From Xenopus tropicalis (taxonomy: Eukaryota > Chordata > Amphibia > Anura > Pipidae): DNA of 64,000 bases. The stretch spans positions 69,960,222 to 70,024,221 of the forward strand of contig NC_030677.2 of assembly GCF_000004195.4 (NCBI RefSeq), in the 5' to 3' direction. The position numbers and the translations under genes were made by a program. Below are positions 23,395 to 36,255 of the stretch, in pieces. The notes beneath the pieces are model-generated. The model did no database searches and was not told where the DNA came from. It worked only from the letters and a program-made list of their open reading frames with translations. Position 1 is the stretch's first letter, and each line of letters begins with the position of its first letter.

Positions 23395-24055
23395 ATTTGG
23401 CTAAGGTCAGGGCAGGTGGCAAAGTTCAAATGTGAAGAATAGGCCAAAGGTCAGGATAGGCAGCAGATACGCAGAGACAAACACAAGCCAGTTTTTGAGT
23501 AGAGACAAACACAGTGCAAGGTCAGTAACTATTGATGGGCGAAATGTTTCGCCAGGCATGGATTTGCGGCGAATTTCCACGTTTCGCCATTGGTGGATTG
23601 TTTCGCGAAACGAATGAAAAAATTTGCCGCACGTCCAAAAATTGTCGCCGGCGTCAAAAAAGAATAGTCGCGGGCGTCAAAAGAATAGCCGGGTGACGAA
23701 ATAATAGCCGCAGGCAACAAAATAATAGCCATGCAACGAAATAATAGCCGCGGGCGATGAAATAATAGCCGCTGGCGACAAAGGAATAGCCGTGTGACAA
23801 AATAAAAGCCGCGCAACAAAATAATAGCCGCGGGCGACAATTTTTTTTGCTGCACGACATTTTTGCCGTTTCACGAATTTTTCGCCGTTTCACAGATCTT
23901 TTGAAAGATTTGCACATTTTTCGGCGAAGCGAAATGGAACAGATTCGCTCATCACTATCAGTAACAAAACCAAGTCTCAGTATCAGAAAAGATTGCAGAA
24001 TGCCTAACACTGAAGCTAAGTTACCTTACATAACCAGCTTTTATTAGCAAGACAG
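23395..24055. repeat. Possible LTR-derived sequence disrupted by a hAT MITE
   Basis: The purine-rich sequence before 23530 (AGGTCAGGGCAGGTGGCAAA, CCAAAGGTCAGGATAGGCAG, ACAAACACAGTGCAAGGTCA) and after 23965 to the AGCTTTTATTAGCAAGAC string resembles the AGGTCAGG/GGCAGG-rich repeats at 34.2-34.4 and 35.1-35.5 kb, which I associate loosely with LTR retroelements. No termini were found. Confidence 0.25.
23530..23957 (-). mobile_element. hAT MITE (TAGTGATGAG family), copy 4, large internal array
   Basis: The ends TATTGATGGGCGAAATG and GATTCGCTCATCACTA are flanked by a perfect 8-bp TSD, TCAGTAAC (23522-23529 and 23958-23965). Orientation is opposite to copies 1-3. About 200 bases inside (roughly 23650-23850) are a tandem array of around nine copies of a 20-21 base unit like AATAATAGCCGCGGGCGACA. 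The 108- and 118-codon minus frames translate the array as repeated LLF/YYF-rich peptides and are not genes. Confidence 0.92.
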
Positions 24056-24057
24056 CA

Positions 24058-24362
24058 AGGGGGTAATTTAATAACATTCAAAATCAAGTTTTTACCGCAG
24101 TTCACTTTTTTTTGCAATTGAAAAGGCCCATCTAAAAGTTGGCAATTTCAGGTAGAAGGCAATGGGAGTTGTATTAGCAAAATTCTAGGTATTTTTCAGT
24201 TTGAGTTTTTGATACCAATTTGAAATTTGGCAGACTCATTGAAAATGATGGGTACAACATGATTTCATTGTTTTCGAGTTTTTGAAATTTAAGCTTTTTA
24301 AAGTCAAGATTTTTTAATGTTTTTTCAAATTAGAAAATTAGGTTTTTAATAAATCCGCCTAC
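24058..24362. mobile_element. Degenerate MITE (GGGGGTAATTTAATAA end)
   Basis: AAGGGGGTAATTTAATAAC at the left and TTTTTAATAAATCCGCC at the right are weakly inverted, with TTTGAGTTT-type blocks mirrored inside. The 49.0-kb element has the same plan. Boundaries are approximate. Confidence 0.45.
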
Positions 24363-24886
24363 AAGAATCTGTCTATATTTTTGCGTAGAATGCTTTAAAT
24401 GTTATTTCAACAAGGATTTAATGTTATTTTCTAAATGGTATCTACTTTAGCACCGTGGTACTCTCCTCCAGAGAGCCTCCACGGCAATGTCCTTTATGAT
24501 GGGTAAAGGCTACCTTTTCAATGTCAAATGCTAAGCAGGCCATTTACTAATGGTTGGATTTTTTTTTCTGCTTAGGATTTTTCAGTCCTGAAAAAAAGTT
24601 GTGACTTTTCCGAGATTTACAATGCGACAATAATCCGACAATTTGCCATCTACAACTTGTCAGGGTTATGTCAATGGTAGATGTTCCCTCCCTTCCCTGA
24701 AAGATCTTCTCTGCCTCGAAACTTTCAGATTTTTGTTGCTGATTTTTGTGCAACAAGTTTTCTGCAACTTATCCTGCATGTGCTTTTACATTACATTTCA
24801 GATTTTTTGATAAATATCAGACAATGGAAATGAGTTTAACCAAATTTTTTAAAAGAAAAAAGAAAAGTTTTTGCCCCTAAGACTAA

Positions 24887-25202
24887 GGGGGAGATTTACT
24901 AATCCACGAATCCGAATCCCAAAAGGGAAAAATTTGGATTGGAAACGAAAATTTCGCCGTCTTTTCGTCGCCGTCGCGACTTTTTCGTATTTGTCGTGAC
25001 TTTTTCGTTGCCGCTGCGATTTTTGCGCGAGGGTGACGAAAAAGTTGCGGAAAATATACGGAAAAGTTGCGACGGCGACAAAAAAGTCGTGGAACATACG
25101 AAAAAGACGCAACGGTGACAAAAAGTCGCAAAAATACTGATCATTATGAAAAAAACGCATTCGGATGCCTTTGGACCATTCGTGGATTAGTAAATCTCCC
25201 CC
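24887..25202. mobile_element. Palindromic MITE (copy D)
   Basis: The ends GGGGGAGATTTACTAATCCA and GGATTAGTAAATCTCCCCC are perfect inverted repeats over about 20 bases. TAA lies on both sides (24884-24886 and 25203-25205), which allows either a TA or a 3-bp TAA TSD. Inner blocks GCGACTTTTTCGT and ACGAAAAAGTTGCG repeat. Three overlapping minus frames (81-126 codons) are shadows of the repeat. Confidence 0.87.
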
Positions 25203-25205
25203 TAA

Positions 25206-26229
25206 GAAATTAGGGAAGCATTTCAGCACCCTTATGTCACTAGTCTATACCTTTACTTTTAAATGGTTAACATATTTATTCAACTTCATTGATTTCTGTA
25301 GAAGCCGATTTTTCTTGGGATCAAGATAAAACTGTTATTATAGAACACTGTATTGTTTGCCTCACATTATAATCAACATATTTGATGTTATTTATCATAG
25401 GACCATGCATTTTTACATCCTGTAAAACAAAAATTCCACTGTAGCATTTTCACAACATTCTCTTTTCTTTCTAAAAACCCTGAAGCCACAGTAATACATT
25501 AGGTTTTAAAATGGTTTGAGATAAAGACAAATGTTTTCTAAATCAGACTGTTAAATAGTAGGGAAAGCAGCAACAGGGATACAGTTTTCTTTAGGGATCA
25601 CTTTTACTTTTAAAAGAAAAAAATGACAATGACATTTTAAAATCTATATAAGTAATTTATTTGTGTTTTCCATTCTGTACCTTGACTTGAGCTTTAGTTT
25701 AACTGCATTTGTATTAGAATTCTCTTTGTCTTGTCCCAAATAAAAATTATAACTTGTGTTCAAAGCCATATTGTTTTATCTCATGTCTCCCTTTACCCTG
25801 GTATGCGACATGCTTGGCAGTTCATATTGGTATATATTAAACATGAAGTTGTATTAAACCTAAAACGTAGTAAACCAGTAGCTGCATGCATATGTACAGA
25901 CCTGACTAGGGGGCATACAGTTTATACAGCACACTATTTATTTCTAAAATAGAAAGAGTGTGGCTGTGCTGAAAACCACAATCAAACCTGCTTCATCTAT
26001 AGAGGGACATTCTCAGGATTTGTAAATTGAATAATATTACTGTACTAATCCAATCCCCTTCCTGTTTTTGTGTACCATCCTTCCTATATCCATTATAGTT
26101 ATTTATGCTATTGGGGCCACCCAAATTCCTATGCCCCCTAATTTATTATATCCTTTTGTCATTCTGTTTCCATTATCATTACCTTGTATTTCATGCCTAT
26201 AATCCATTTTATCTTTTAACAATCTCTGG
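25206..26229. other. No gene seen
   Basis: AT-rich DNA with no recognisable feature. Confidence 0.5.
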
Positions 26230-26600
26230 TTTACTTTATTAATCTTAATGACCAAATCATATGTATCTCCATACTTTCACAAACATCCTTTTTTAATCCA
26301 TTAATTTCTTTATCCAGTTTATGCAATTCCCTTCCCCTTTGCACAACTAATAAATCCATCAATTTTAATGAACAATCTAACAGCACTGTCTGCCACTTTT
26401 GCATAAACTCCTTATCTTGAAGTCAATAAGTGGGTTTTTTGAAGGCCCCTAATCCTCTTGGTACTTGTCCAACCTTCAACCCTTGTTCTAATCTTCTCTT
26501 ATTCCACCAAATGCTATTTTCATTTAACAAATTCCATTCTAATCATAGCAGTTCACCAGTTTTTCTATTATCGTCACAATTTTTCCATTCATAACTTAAT
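26230..26600 (-). pseudogene. Decayed retroelement open frame
   Basis: Minus-strand translation, with stops and shifts, gives VGQVPRGLGAFKKPTY, then EFMQKWQTVLLDCSLKLMDL and a charged run HKLDKEINGLKKDV that looks coiled-coil. A VPRGL...KW...CS..LM.LL layout is what I remember from accessory ORFs of amphibian retroelements, but I cannot name the family with certainty. At least one stop sits between PTY and LQDKEF, and more follow the DKEINGLKKDV region, so it is a pseudogene. Confidence 0.4.
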
Positions 26601-28574
26601 TTTTTACAATTACCAAACCCTTTTGAAAAAGATGCCATATTTAATTTAATCTGCTATGGGTTTCAGTAGTGAATCTTTAATTACGCCAAGGATTCATGGG
26701 GCCCTCAACCAGCTACACCACTATCAAAATGGCAATATTAAACGAATAAAATTATCAACAAGATTCAATGTTACATCACAGTAATTACACATCTTACTCA
26801 ACTGCTAATTATATATTAAATTTATTCTCATCAATATTATTAAAACAATAATATAAATATATAATATATATAATATAATAGAGTGGCTGGCCAGGCTACT
26901 ACTTAAAATTATTAAAACACCAACAACAAATATAACAAAAATCCTAAAAACATCTATAAAATTATAGTGCTCTCTCAGTCAGTACTACCTGGGAATGGCC
27001 CCTCCCCTTACTGCATATCAGAAGAACCCTCTCAACATCAAGGTAATAAAACCCCTACCTGCCCGCCCCCCCCCAGCACCTTTTTGGTTCTCCTCTCTTT
27101 TTGGGGAGCTCAGTTTTGTTTTTTACAATTGGGATAGCAAGGTTCTGCCCAAAAGGCATCCCCTGAGAGGTTTTTACTCAAAACATTCACAGGGCAGCAA
27201 TATTTGCTTTACTTTTACTTAGCACATAAGAAGAATACAAAGATGACCCTCTGTAAAATATCCTAAGATTGGTGGTAAAGGTAGTTACAAACAAGCCCAT
27301 CAAGAAGAGGGTTCTGATGCCCTTCAGTTACTGGAGAAACTCTTCCTTATTTTCCCAGGAAGTTTTAGTAATAATTGTTATCTGTGTTATGTTGTAACAT
27401 ACAAGGAAAGAAGTGTAGGTGATCATCTTATTCCCATACACTTTATTTGCGATCCATTTTGCTTAGGCCAAAGTAATTGTTAAACAATAATGCACTAATC
27501 AATACTGACATGAAGAAGATAAGGTGCTTTGTTCTACTAATGATGCTAACAATGTGTACTTTTTGTTTATTGTTCATTTTATCAGTGGGGGCTAATGATG
27601 ATTGACATTGATTATAATAATTTGCTTGTAGCAGTTTTTTTAAATTTCATTTGATTTCACTGCTATGGTGACAGCGTGTGGGTACTTACTACTAATAACG
27701 GTTAGCTCTGGGTGTTTTAATATATGTCAAACAAATACATTGCTAATAAGGTCTTGGTTGAAATAATTGACTCTTGATATGTTATTATTTACATTGTATT
27801 GAAAAGGTTATTAGTTTAATGTAAACATTTTTAGTTACTTTATTTCAAATAGTGACCGCTAAACATGTTGTATTGGCTTGCCCATAAAGGTGGCTAGCAA
27901 TTTTAATATGGTTAAAGAAGAACCCTGTCAACATCAAGATGGATACAAATAATGTAGTTCATATTTTAGAAAATCTAAATGATTACAATTATTGTTCATC
28001 CTATTTTTAGGGTTTTTACAACACAAAACTTGCCAACTGTATGCTTGTTTTGCGGCAGCAGAAATTTCATAAAAACTTAGCAATGCCTTACAGTTAACAG
28101 TTTAGAGTAGAAAGATACTTACATCTGGACAAATCAGAATATATATGTCAAATTACTCTTGGGGGTCTTTACCACCCATAGAATGAAGTCAGTGTGTAGT
28201 TTTTGCAGTAGCTGAAATGAAAAACATGTTATGCGCTATTTTTGTTTTGAGGTCACTACACGGCACATAGTAATGTAATACCATGCATATAAGGCATCAA
28301 ACTGTTCAGAACAGAAGAACAGAACAAAAAAATATATTTGGGATTTTTGTGTGACACAAGGTAGAATTTTCTAGCAGTAGATATTTCAGAAATGTAATAT
28401 ATAATAATAATGTAATAAATTGCTAAATTTAGCAAAGCTTTGCAGTTTAGAGTAATTAATTCTGGAAAGGAAACCCAATATCACTCTGACCAATGTCATA
28501 TGCAACCTGTATATTTTCTAAGCTCCTTAGCACTCCAGCACTGACACCAATAACATTATTATATATATATTTCA
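26601..28574. other. No gene seen
   Basis: AT-rich DNA including an AT-repeat tract near 26820-26880 and a C-rich run near 27062-27075. Frames are short and unrecognisable. Confidence 0.5.
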
Positions 28575-28828
28575 CAGGGGCGGGCCAAGCCTACCGGGCG
28601 CCCTAGGCAACCCGGTCGGCCAACTCCGCCCTCCTCGCCCGAAGGGCGCATGCGCGGCAAAGCACAGGAGGAGGTGCAGGGGGGGCGGTGCGATCAGATC
28701 GGTCATTGCCTCCACCGCCAATAACAAGCGGCGGAGGCAATGACATAGCACTAGGGGTAGGCAGGAGAGGCTCCTCGATCGTTGCGCCCTAGGCAGCTGC
28801 CTTCTGCCTACCCCTAGTTCCGGCCCTG
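28575..28828. mobile_element. GC-rich hAT MITE (CAGGGCCGGAACTAG family), complete
   Basis: The ends CAGGGGCGGGCCAAG and AGTTCCGGCCCTG are flanked by a perfect 8-bp TSD ATATTTCA (28567-28574 and 28829-28836). It is a GC-rich island in an AT-rich setting. GGAGGCAATGAC and GTCATTGCCTCC form a hairpin around CCGCCAATAACAAGCGGCGG. The 89-codon minus frame is a by-product of composition. This copy provides the uninterrupted version of the element at 16052-16710. Confidence 0.92.
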
Positions 28829-29159
28829 ATATTTCAACCAATAATCAAATGTTATGCTGCTAATATCTATTTCACTTAAACATAAAAAACATGCCATTGT
28901 AACACATCTCATTGCAGTTTATTAAGGCTTGTCTGTAACATTTTTATGTGCATTTTTAAAAATTGCAGTCCATTTTTTTTACTTACATTTTTATCTGTAT
29001 GCAGATTCCCTGACAGATCTCATGGCCACATCCAAAAGATCTGTTTATATCTCTTTAAACTAAGGGGAGGATGATAGCATCACCTAGCCTCTTGGGCTTT
29101 CCATTCTCTACTTTTAAAGCCAGTAAAATGCAGTACATTAAGCAATAATACTTTGTAGT

Positions 29160-29934
29160 AACGGCCACTTAGGGAACACATGCCTGGGTTTGTGGCGAGG
29201 CCACAATGGCCTTAATTTATGGGTGGCATGCCAGCCAGCTGCATTTAAATTTTGCTCCCATACGGAGAACTGGGAGCGGGATGCGCAGAAAACTTTAGTG
29301 TTTCCTGTCCCCAGGGGTCCGTATGGGAGTGAAATAAACTCGCATGCGCACGATTTGGGGGCGCGGAGCAGAGAAGGGGGCCGGCCTATGGGTGCCCTAT
29401 GAAATCCAGCGCTGAGGGAACACACCATTGTTACAGGAAAGTGGGGCTTGTTGTTAAATAGATAGGCCACATGTACCTGTAGCTGATCGCTACATTTTTT
29501 CACCTTTTTTTGCTGGTACATTTCGAGCACTCGCTGTTTGTTCAGAGCGCTCGTTTGCCTCTATTGCGGCCACCAAGTTGGATATTTAACTTAGTCCAAC
29601 ATGGCGCCGCGTAAGTTAATGCGAATGCGCAAACCTTCTCCCTCCCCTAGACACGAGTGCGACCTACTCTACCCCAGCCGCTCCTGCTTGTGAGATGGGA
29701 AAGCACGCTCACAGCACATAGTAAATGCGCATGAGCTTCCTGAGTAGCTGGTCGTAGTGTCCCTGCAGAAGAGATGCATTCTGGGAATCTTCTTTACACA
29801 GCTCAGCATTTTTTCCTATGAGGCTTCTGATCTTCTGAACAGGCGAATTATGGGGAGACTTAAGGGCACTATTGAGACAACTGAAGGTATGCCTGTAGCT
29901 TGAGATTAACTCTTTATTAGCCTTTCCTTCTCCT
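29160..29934 (-). mobile_element. TTAA-flanked element (AAGGAGAAGGAAAGGC end), copy 1
   Basis: The right end CCTTTCCTTCTCC abuts TTAA at 29935-29938. Minus-strand sequence inward (AATAAAGAGTTAATCTCAAG, then GTGCCCTTAAGTC and CCTGTTCAGAAGATCAGAAG) matches 47227-47410. The left part is GC-rich (GCGCATGCGA-type strings) and its boundary is not resolved. TTAA target sites are used by piggyBac and Kolobok transposons; the AAGGAGAAGG terminus suits Kolobok-type MITEs better. This assignment is from memory. Confidence 0.6.
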
Positions 29935-29938
29935 TTAA

Positions 29939-32900
29939 ACACTTAGAATAGAATGAACTGGTTCACACAACCTTTCAAATGAGCATAGAAACAGCTTTTT
30001 CATAGTCACTAGCACAGTGTCTCAAAAACAATTCCCAATAATGCTAGCTAAGCTAACTATAGGGCTCACCTTGGCACCAATCTGAAGAGGCACACTTTGG
30101 GCTCTCTGGGATCATCCATTCAGTATTCATGGGGGCAGTCACAGGTCCCTGGTTTATAAAATGTATTGCAAAGTGCAAAAAAATTGTGGATTGTGCTTTT
30201 TTTGCACTATGTACACTGCCTTCCCTTTGGTAATTGACTCTTATTGACTCCAATAGCATTATCAGCCAGAATGTATTTAAGACTAACTTCCTCCTTAAAT
30301 AACACTTTGTTATTATTATTAAATGAAGTTGCTTCTCAAAGAGAGTAAAGTATTTTTATTTGGTAGTTGAAACCTAACCCATATACTGCACTATTAGCAG
30401 ATGATCTTTAAATAAGTTTACTTTCTTTTTAATGTATGCAGCTTCTAACTAAAGGCAGTGTGTTTATATAGCTTCACACTTGAAATTTCCAACACATGCT
30501 GAAGATTGCCTGCTGTTCAGTGTCTACCAAATTAAAATGTTTTCCTGTCTTGGAACGTCTCTACAATTTGTCTGTCAGCGAACAAATGATGCCACATTGA
30601 AAAACGTACTTGTCTGTCTCACTCATCAAAATGAACAGATCGAGAGTCTTGTGGTGCCACCTTCTGGAACCTTTATTTTCTGATGGAGTTTTAAATTGTG
30701 ATTAACAGGTTACTAAAATACTCAATGGGCTTTTTTTAAATAAATGTGCACACACACATGTTTTAATTCCTTTGCATGCCATACAACAAAAAAAGGTATT
30801 TTCTTCCATATTATATCAGGTTGGAAGGATTTTATTAACAATACAGAACCTGCCATTGGCTTTACTGGTGTAGTTCAGGGCAGTGGTAGGCTCTTCATGT
30901 TCCGATTTCTTTTGCAGCTTTATCGGTTGGTCAGTTGAGAGTAAATATTCGCCATAATTGATCAAATATCGTAACACAGTTTTTGTAATGAAGTCCCCCA
31001 ATATATATTATATATAATATATATATATATTTTTTTTAATTAACTTTCCTTAATTAGACACAATCATTATGCCATAATCATTATTATTGTGTACAAAGAA
31101 CATTTCTCCTTTGATTATTTTATATGTGCAATGTTATAAATGTGAATTAATTTTACATATTGCTTTCCTGGGAAGACAGATCTTGGTAGAAATATATGTT
31201 CCAAATAAATTTCTGTGCAATAATGAGTTCCTGACACAGGGTGTCAGTGATTAGGAGGCGTATAGGGGGCTCTGCACGCTTCCTTTAATGCAATACTAAA
31301 ATGTTCTTATGAAAATCTAAAGGAACGTGTCAGTGAAGAATTGCTGCATGAAAAATCTTTGCAGCCAAACACCCCAAATCTGCTCCCAGCCCAACACATC
31401 AACATGGGTAAAGGCTCTTCCTCAGTTGTTTCAGACTGCGGAGACTTTTCCCTCCCTTCCAACCTTATCCCCCAGTATATCCACATGACACAAGAGAAAC
31501 ACACTGACACCATTCTTTTTGTGGGTGGGGTTCGGCCACAGCTTTATTAAAGAATCCAACATCAGAAATAGTCCTTGCCATGTATTTCAAAATTTACCAA
31601 AACATCACATCAAACGTTTTCGCTGTTTATAATGAATGCCAGCCACTGCGAACGCAGTGGGCATGTGGAAACCATCAAACAACACCCGAAATTAAATGGC
31701 CAAGGACTATCACCCGCCCTTTGCTGTGACAGACCAAATATATATAAACATGTATCCAATATTTTAATAAAATTTCTTTTTTTTTCTTTTTTTTTTTAAT
31801 AATCGGAACCTGAAAAGGAAAACAGAAACATGTAAAATTGAATAAACATTACGAGCCTATAGCTCCCTAGCTGAAAGCGCTAAAACAGGGAGGGGGGGAG
31901 GGAGATGCTTCTCCGTGCTGCAAGGATGTGAGAAGCTGCTGTGAGAGCTGGCAGGCAAAGGGGAGGCGGGGATGAGTAGGAAGTCTCTCCTTTACCGCCC
32001 AGCATCTGAGCAGGGTTAACTCCTCATGTGCTGGAGGGAAATAAGCCCTGACTGGCTCCACAGTCCCTCAGCGGTTTCTTGATGTATTTCAGCGCTGTCT
32101 AGTCACACTGGCCTGTGCAGCAGTGCAATCCTTCCATAGACTAAGTACATATGAAAACATTACTCCATCCTATGGAAGGATCCTGCCATTCCAATCCCAG
32201 CATAACTAAAACATTTGCAGAAAAGGCTTTACTCGTGTTGTAGTGTCAGTTTTTGTAGAGAATCTTTTATCACTCCTTTTATCAGGGAAAACCCTTAACC
32301 CATGGAGTCATATTATATAAATGTAATGCACATTCACATTTTTTACTTTTATTGCTTATTTACAGTACACTTGTAGCAACAATTTAAGCAAAGCCTGCAA
32401 CTTGCACAATGGTGAAACTCTGAATCACAAGTGAGTTAGGGGGCAAACAGGGGTGGGACATAACAATGATGGGCATACTGTAATTGTATTCATCATGAAG
32501 GTGCAGGTTCTTGAGGTAGAGCACAACATACATAAAAACTTGCCAGTTTTTACCTGCTTTTTTGCAGTTTGCATGCTTACCCATATGGGTTTATCATTCC
32601 ATTTCTTTTCCCTCTTTGGGAAAAAGTATATATCTAAGTAATATATCTACTGTACATCAGACTGGGTTACATAGTCTTCTACTCATCGGTTATTTTAGTT
32701 TTTTTGTTCAGTTTATAATGTAACAGATGACATCATTGTAACACAACACAAAATAAGTTCCTAAAAAGAATTTAAATTTTCTAGACTGTAAAACAGTAAT
32801 TTACTATTTTTGCAGAAAGGTTGTTAATGAAATTGCACAAAGTGTTCTCATTTATTTTTTAACATTGCGAAAGTGAAGGGAAAACATGGGAAAATGTTTT

Positions 32901-33473
32901 TATAGGATGCACAAAGTAAATAAAATGCCAAGAATGGATACAAATGAACATTTGCTGAAAGAGAAATGCATAGTGTTTGCTTTTATGGCGCTGTTTTCCT
33001 GTAGGATAAATGAAAGCTGATGAATGAATATCACTTTTAAGAGTAGTTAAATTTTTTTAAATGAGACACTTTTATATACTTATATCATAAAATTTCATGA
33101 GACCCATCAATTGTTTTATGCCATATATTTGCTATACTGTAAAATCTAACTTTCTGTCATTATGCATTTTCAGTATGAAATGCTGATACTACATGTTTAA
33201 TAATTATCTAATAAAACATGAAACTGGGGACTAATTTGCACTATGACGGCACGTACAAGATTAACAAAATGTTTTTCCTTTCATTACTTTTGATTTTAAT
33301 ACAAGTACAAAAAAAACATATTGTTTAACCAAACTGCTAAATTCTAACAGTGAGATTAAACCTCTACACTGTAATAACTCAGCTTAAGGTTCCCAGGTTT
33401 CCAGAAAGAAATCCGAGAAATCCGACACCAGGTTGCTGAAAGAGGGACTTAAAGGAAAAATATTTGTATCATG
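29939..33473. other. No gene seen
   Basis: Long stretch without a recognisable gene. It contains AT repeats near 31000-31035 and a T-rich run near 31770-31797. Frames up to 74 codons occur, including 30480-30683, but lack a family match I can justify. Regulatory sequence cannot be excluded. Confidence 0.5.
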
Positions 33474-33481
33474 TTCAGAAT

Positions 33482-33702
33482 TAGAGATGTAGCGACAAAG
33501 TATTTTTCAAAGAAGTTTTTGCCCTTGATCCCCCTCCTGCATGCCACTGTCCAGGTCGTGGCACCCTTTAAACAACTTTAAAATTAGTTTTCTGGCCAGA
33601 AATGGCTTTTCTAGTTTTTAAAGTTCGCGAATATTTGCGGGTTTTGGCGTAAGTTCGCGAACATGTTCGCGAACTTTTTTTTTTAGGTTTGCTGCATCCC
33701 TA
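33482..33702. mobile_element. hAT MITE (TAGAGATGTAGCG ends)
   Basis: The ends TAGAGATGTAGCGAC and GCTGCATCCCTA are flanked by a perfect 8-bp TSD, TTCAGAAT (33474-33481 and 33703-33710). The right arm has a nested hairpin GTTCGCGAACATGTTCGCGA. It is 221 bp and non-coding. Confidence 0.92.
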
Positions 33703-34011
33703 TTCAGAATTTGAAATTTCTTTTCTCTCTGCCATCTAGCTCTGCGCCATGCCTGATTATTATTAAGGAAGCATGCAAACTGACTAGGGATGACATTTGA
33801 GTTTTAACAAATAGAAAAATTTGTAGCTAATTTGAGCTAGAACTTTGCCGTGCGTTTGGCAAGAGAAAAAACTTTTAATATATCTCATTGACCCTAATTT
33901 GGTGTGGGAAAAACACAGTGACCAATACCCATTGACTTTAGGAATTAGGTGAAAAGTTGCCATTTTGCAAATTTTACCATGGTTTTTGAAAATTTTTGAT
34001 CATCACTAAAA

Positions 34012-34164
34012 TGAACCCCCCCATTTGAAAGCTAGAAAGAGTCAGAAGAATAAGATAAATAATTAAAAAACTAAACAAAATAAAAAAGAAGACCATTTGA
34101 AAAGATGCTAAGAATAGGCTCTTCTATAACATGCTAAAAGTTAACTAAAAGGCGAACCACCCCT
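34012..34164 (+). mobile_element. TTAA-type MITE, 5'-truncated
   Basis: AAAGAGTCAGAAGAATAAG, GAAGACCATTTGAAAAG, TCTATAACATGCTAAAAGTT and the terminal GGCGAACCACCCCT next to TTAA (34165-34168) match a very common frog repeat from memory. The left terminus and left TTAA are not evident. Confidence 0.6.
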
Positions 34165-34168
34165 TTAA

Positions 34169-35149
34169 GATTAGGAAGTAAGGACTGAGAAAAATGGAAG
34201 AACATGCACTAGAAGAAGCAATAGAGGTAAGACAGGCAATGTCTTAAAAAAAGGCTGATACTGGCATACAAGAAGGGTAGAAGATAACAGGCAAGTTCCA
34301 TGGTGTGATAACAGTAGGGCTACGAAAAGTCCATGGTCAAAGTCTATGCATGGATCAGTGCAGGTAATATTCAGGAATAGTCAGGGTTAGGATGTTATAC
34401 TTTCCTCTCCGAAAATAATCCTTAATACAGTTGCAGAATATACAAATCCAGGAAGAGGAATACTATGTCACAATAGGGGAAGAGCAAGAATATGCAGTAC
34501 TTGCATATTATTATTTATAATTTACATAACTGAAACACATTCTTTACAAAATGCTTCTTATAAAAAAGCAAATACGACAATATCTGTTATGGCTCATTTA
34601 TGTCATTCCTTTACTACAATCCAAACTGCCTGTGGCCAAAGTATTCTCTATATGCCTACCTAGAACTTTTATGTGCAGGAGAATCAGCTTTAGCTGATCT
34701 GAGCATTATTGTTTCCTAAATGCCAGCATTTGGGCAGCACCAGCATAAGGATGTAGAATAAAGCCCCATAGTAAAGCTGTTCTACCTAAAGATACACCTG
34801 ACATACTGCATCATTTTTAGCAGATGCATTACTAAAGTTTTGGGGCATTAGAAATTCTTTAAGCTTTGCACAGAACAATTTAGACCATACCAACTTAATT
34901 ATGTCAAAAACACCTTCATTGTCTGCAAACAGAAAAATGATTGGCTTAGATATAGACACAGATCAACAATACAATAAAGTATCTCAACATTTTTGGGTAT
35001 CTCCCTAACTGGCAGATGTGCTGAGTAGCCCATGTTAAGCATGTTGCAAGATTGGTCAACGGCAGAAGTCATGTAAAGTAAGCACAGTGATTTAAATAAT
35101 GGTGATTTAAAAATAATAAAGCAGCAAGACCAAAGAATAACCAGTGCTT
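34169..35149. other. No gene seen
   Basis: Purine-rich AGGCAAG/AGTCAGGG segments near 34280-34400 resemble those at 35.2 kb. Otherwise there is no feature. Confidence 0.45.
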
Positions 35150-35535
35150 AGAAGGTAGGCAAGCTGAAGCAAGTCCTTATGCAGGCAAGAGGCTGAGGCA
35201 GGCTCAAGTGTAGTCCTAAAGGACCATGGTTAGGATGGGTGGAGTTCAATACGTAGTCAGGGACATACAGTGGACAAAAGACCTGCAGCGTTCAAGCAAG
35301 ATAATGTCAAGGAGTCAGGCCAAGTCTTTATCCAGAAAGCAATAGTCACAAACACACAAGCAGAGCAAGGAATCGTAATGCAGGTACCAGGCAGGAACAG
35401 GAACAAGGGTGGAGTTGGAACAAGAGGGACAAGATCACCAAACAAACTGAATGATCCAGCACTAAGGAAGGAAAGAAAAGAAGGGACTGGCTTTTATAGG
35501 CCTATAATGGCCAGATAATAGACACCTGGCCTTAA
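35150..35535. repeat. GGCAGG/CAAG-rich repeat, possible LTR-related
   Basis: The sequence is full of AGGCAAG, GGCAGGAACAGGAACAAGG and AGTCAGG motifs and ends with GGGACTGGCTTTTATAGGCC, a TATA-like string. I associate this style with old LTR retroelements of amphibians, but I could not find termini, a primer-binding site or coding remains. Confidence 0.3.
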
Positions 35536-36247
35536 TGAGAGTGAGGGTGGAGACAGATATAATAGCAGAGGTAGCATGTATCCATATGGACAGTCAGAAC
35601 CATTCAAAACCCAAATGCCTCCAGTGGCTCCAGCAGGATCCTACACCTACAGAATATCACACAGGACAAATCCAAAAATCGAATCCCAAAAGAATCCCAT
35701 CCTAGAAAATTTTGGAGATAAGCAATATGTACTGTAGTGACTGTGTTTTATTCACAGCAGAGTTTTACACAAACAGGACACTTTGTAATCTACACAACAC
35801 AGGAAACAAAACAAAGTACAATTCATTCTTTTGGCACCAAAACAGACCGATCCACTGGTAGCCTTCATACCTCAGAAACCTGCTAAATTGCCAATACTTA
35901 TTGTATATAAATATATATGTGTGTGTGTGGGGGGGGGGGTGTTTAAAGGAGTCTATGCATTAGGTTCCTTTCAGTTAAGAAGACTAAAAAGTGCAAAATG
36001 CATGGCTGATCCCCATGAGCTTTTGTGGCATGGTTCAACACATACATATATGCTACTGGTTTGTAGTGATACAGGAAATGATTTACACCTGTAACTCCCC
36101 CAAATAGTGTTTATTGATAGCCACAACAATAATGAACAACTGTTAGTTCAAATACCCTACCTCTTTTATGTGTAGACAGTGGAGTCAAGGATCTATAACA
36201 ATTCTAACTTGATGTTCATGTTTGTACCAAAATGCTAACCTAATTTG
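35536..36247. other. No gene seen
   Basis: Includes a (GT)n tract followed by a G run at about 35919-35940. No credible coding frame. Confidence 0.5.
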
Positions 36248-36255
36248 GTATATAG

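Noticed and set aside
23529..24010. Overlapping 108-118 codon minus frames rich in Y, F and L, resembling a membrane protein
   Set aside because: They are three frames of a 20-21 bp minisatellite inside a hAT MITE with a perfect TSD.
28572..29402. GC-rich patches as a CpG-island promoter
   Set aside because: The first patch is a hAT MITE with an 8-bp TSD and the second belongs to a TTAA-type element. No exon or conserved core promoter follows.
30480..30683. 67-codon plus frame as a possible exon or small protein
   Set aside because: No family, splice context or conservation can be shown; length is within chance for this composition.
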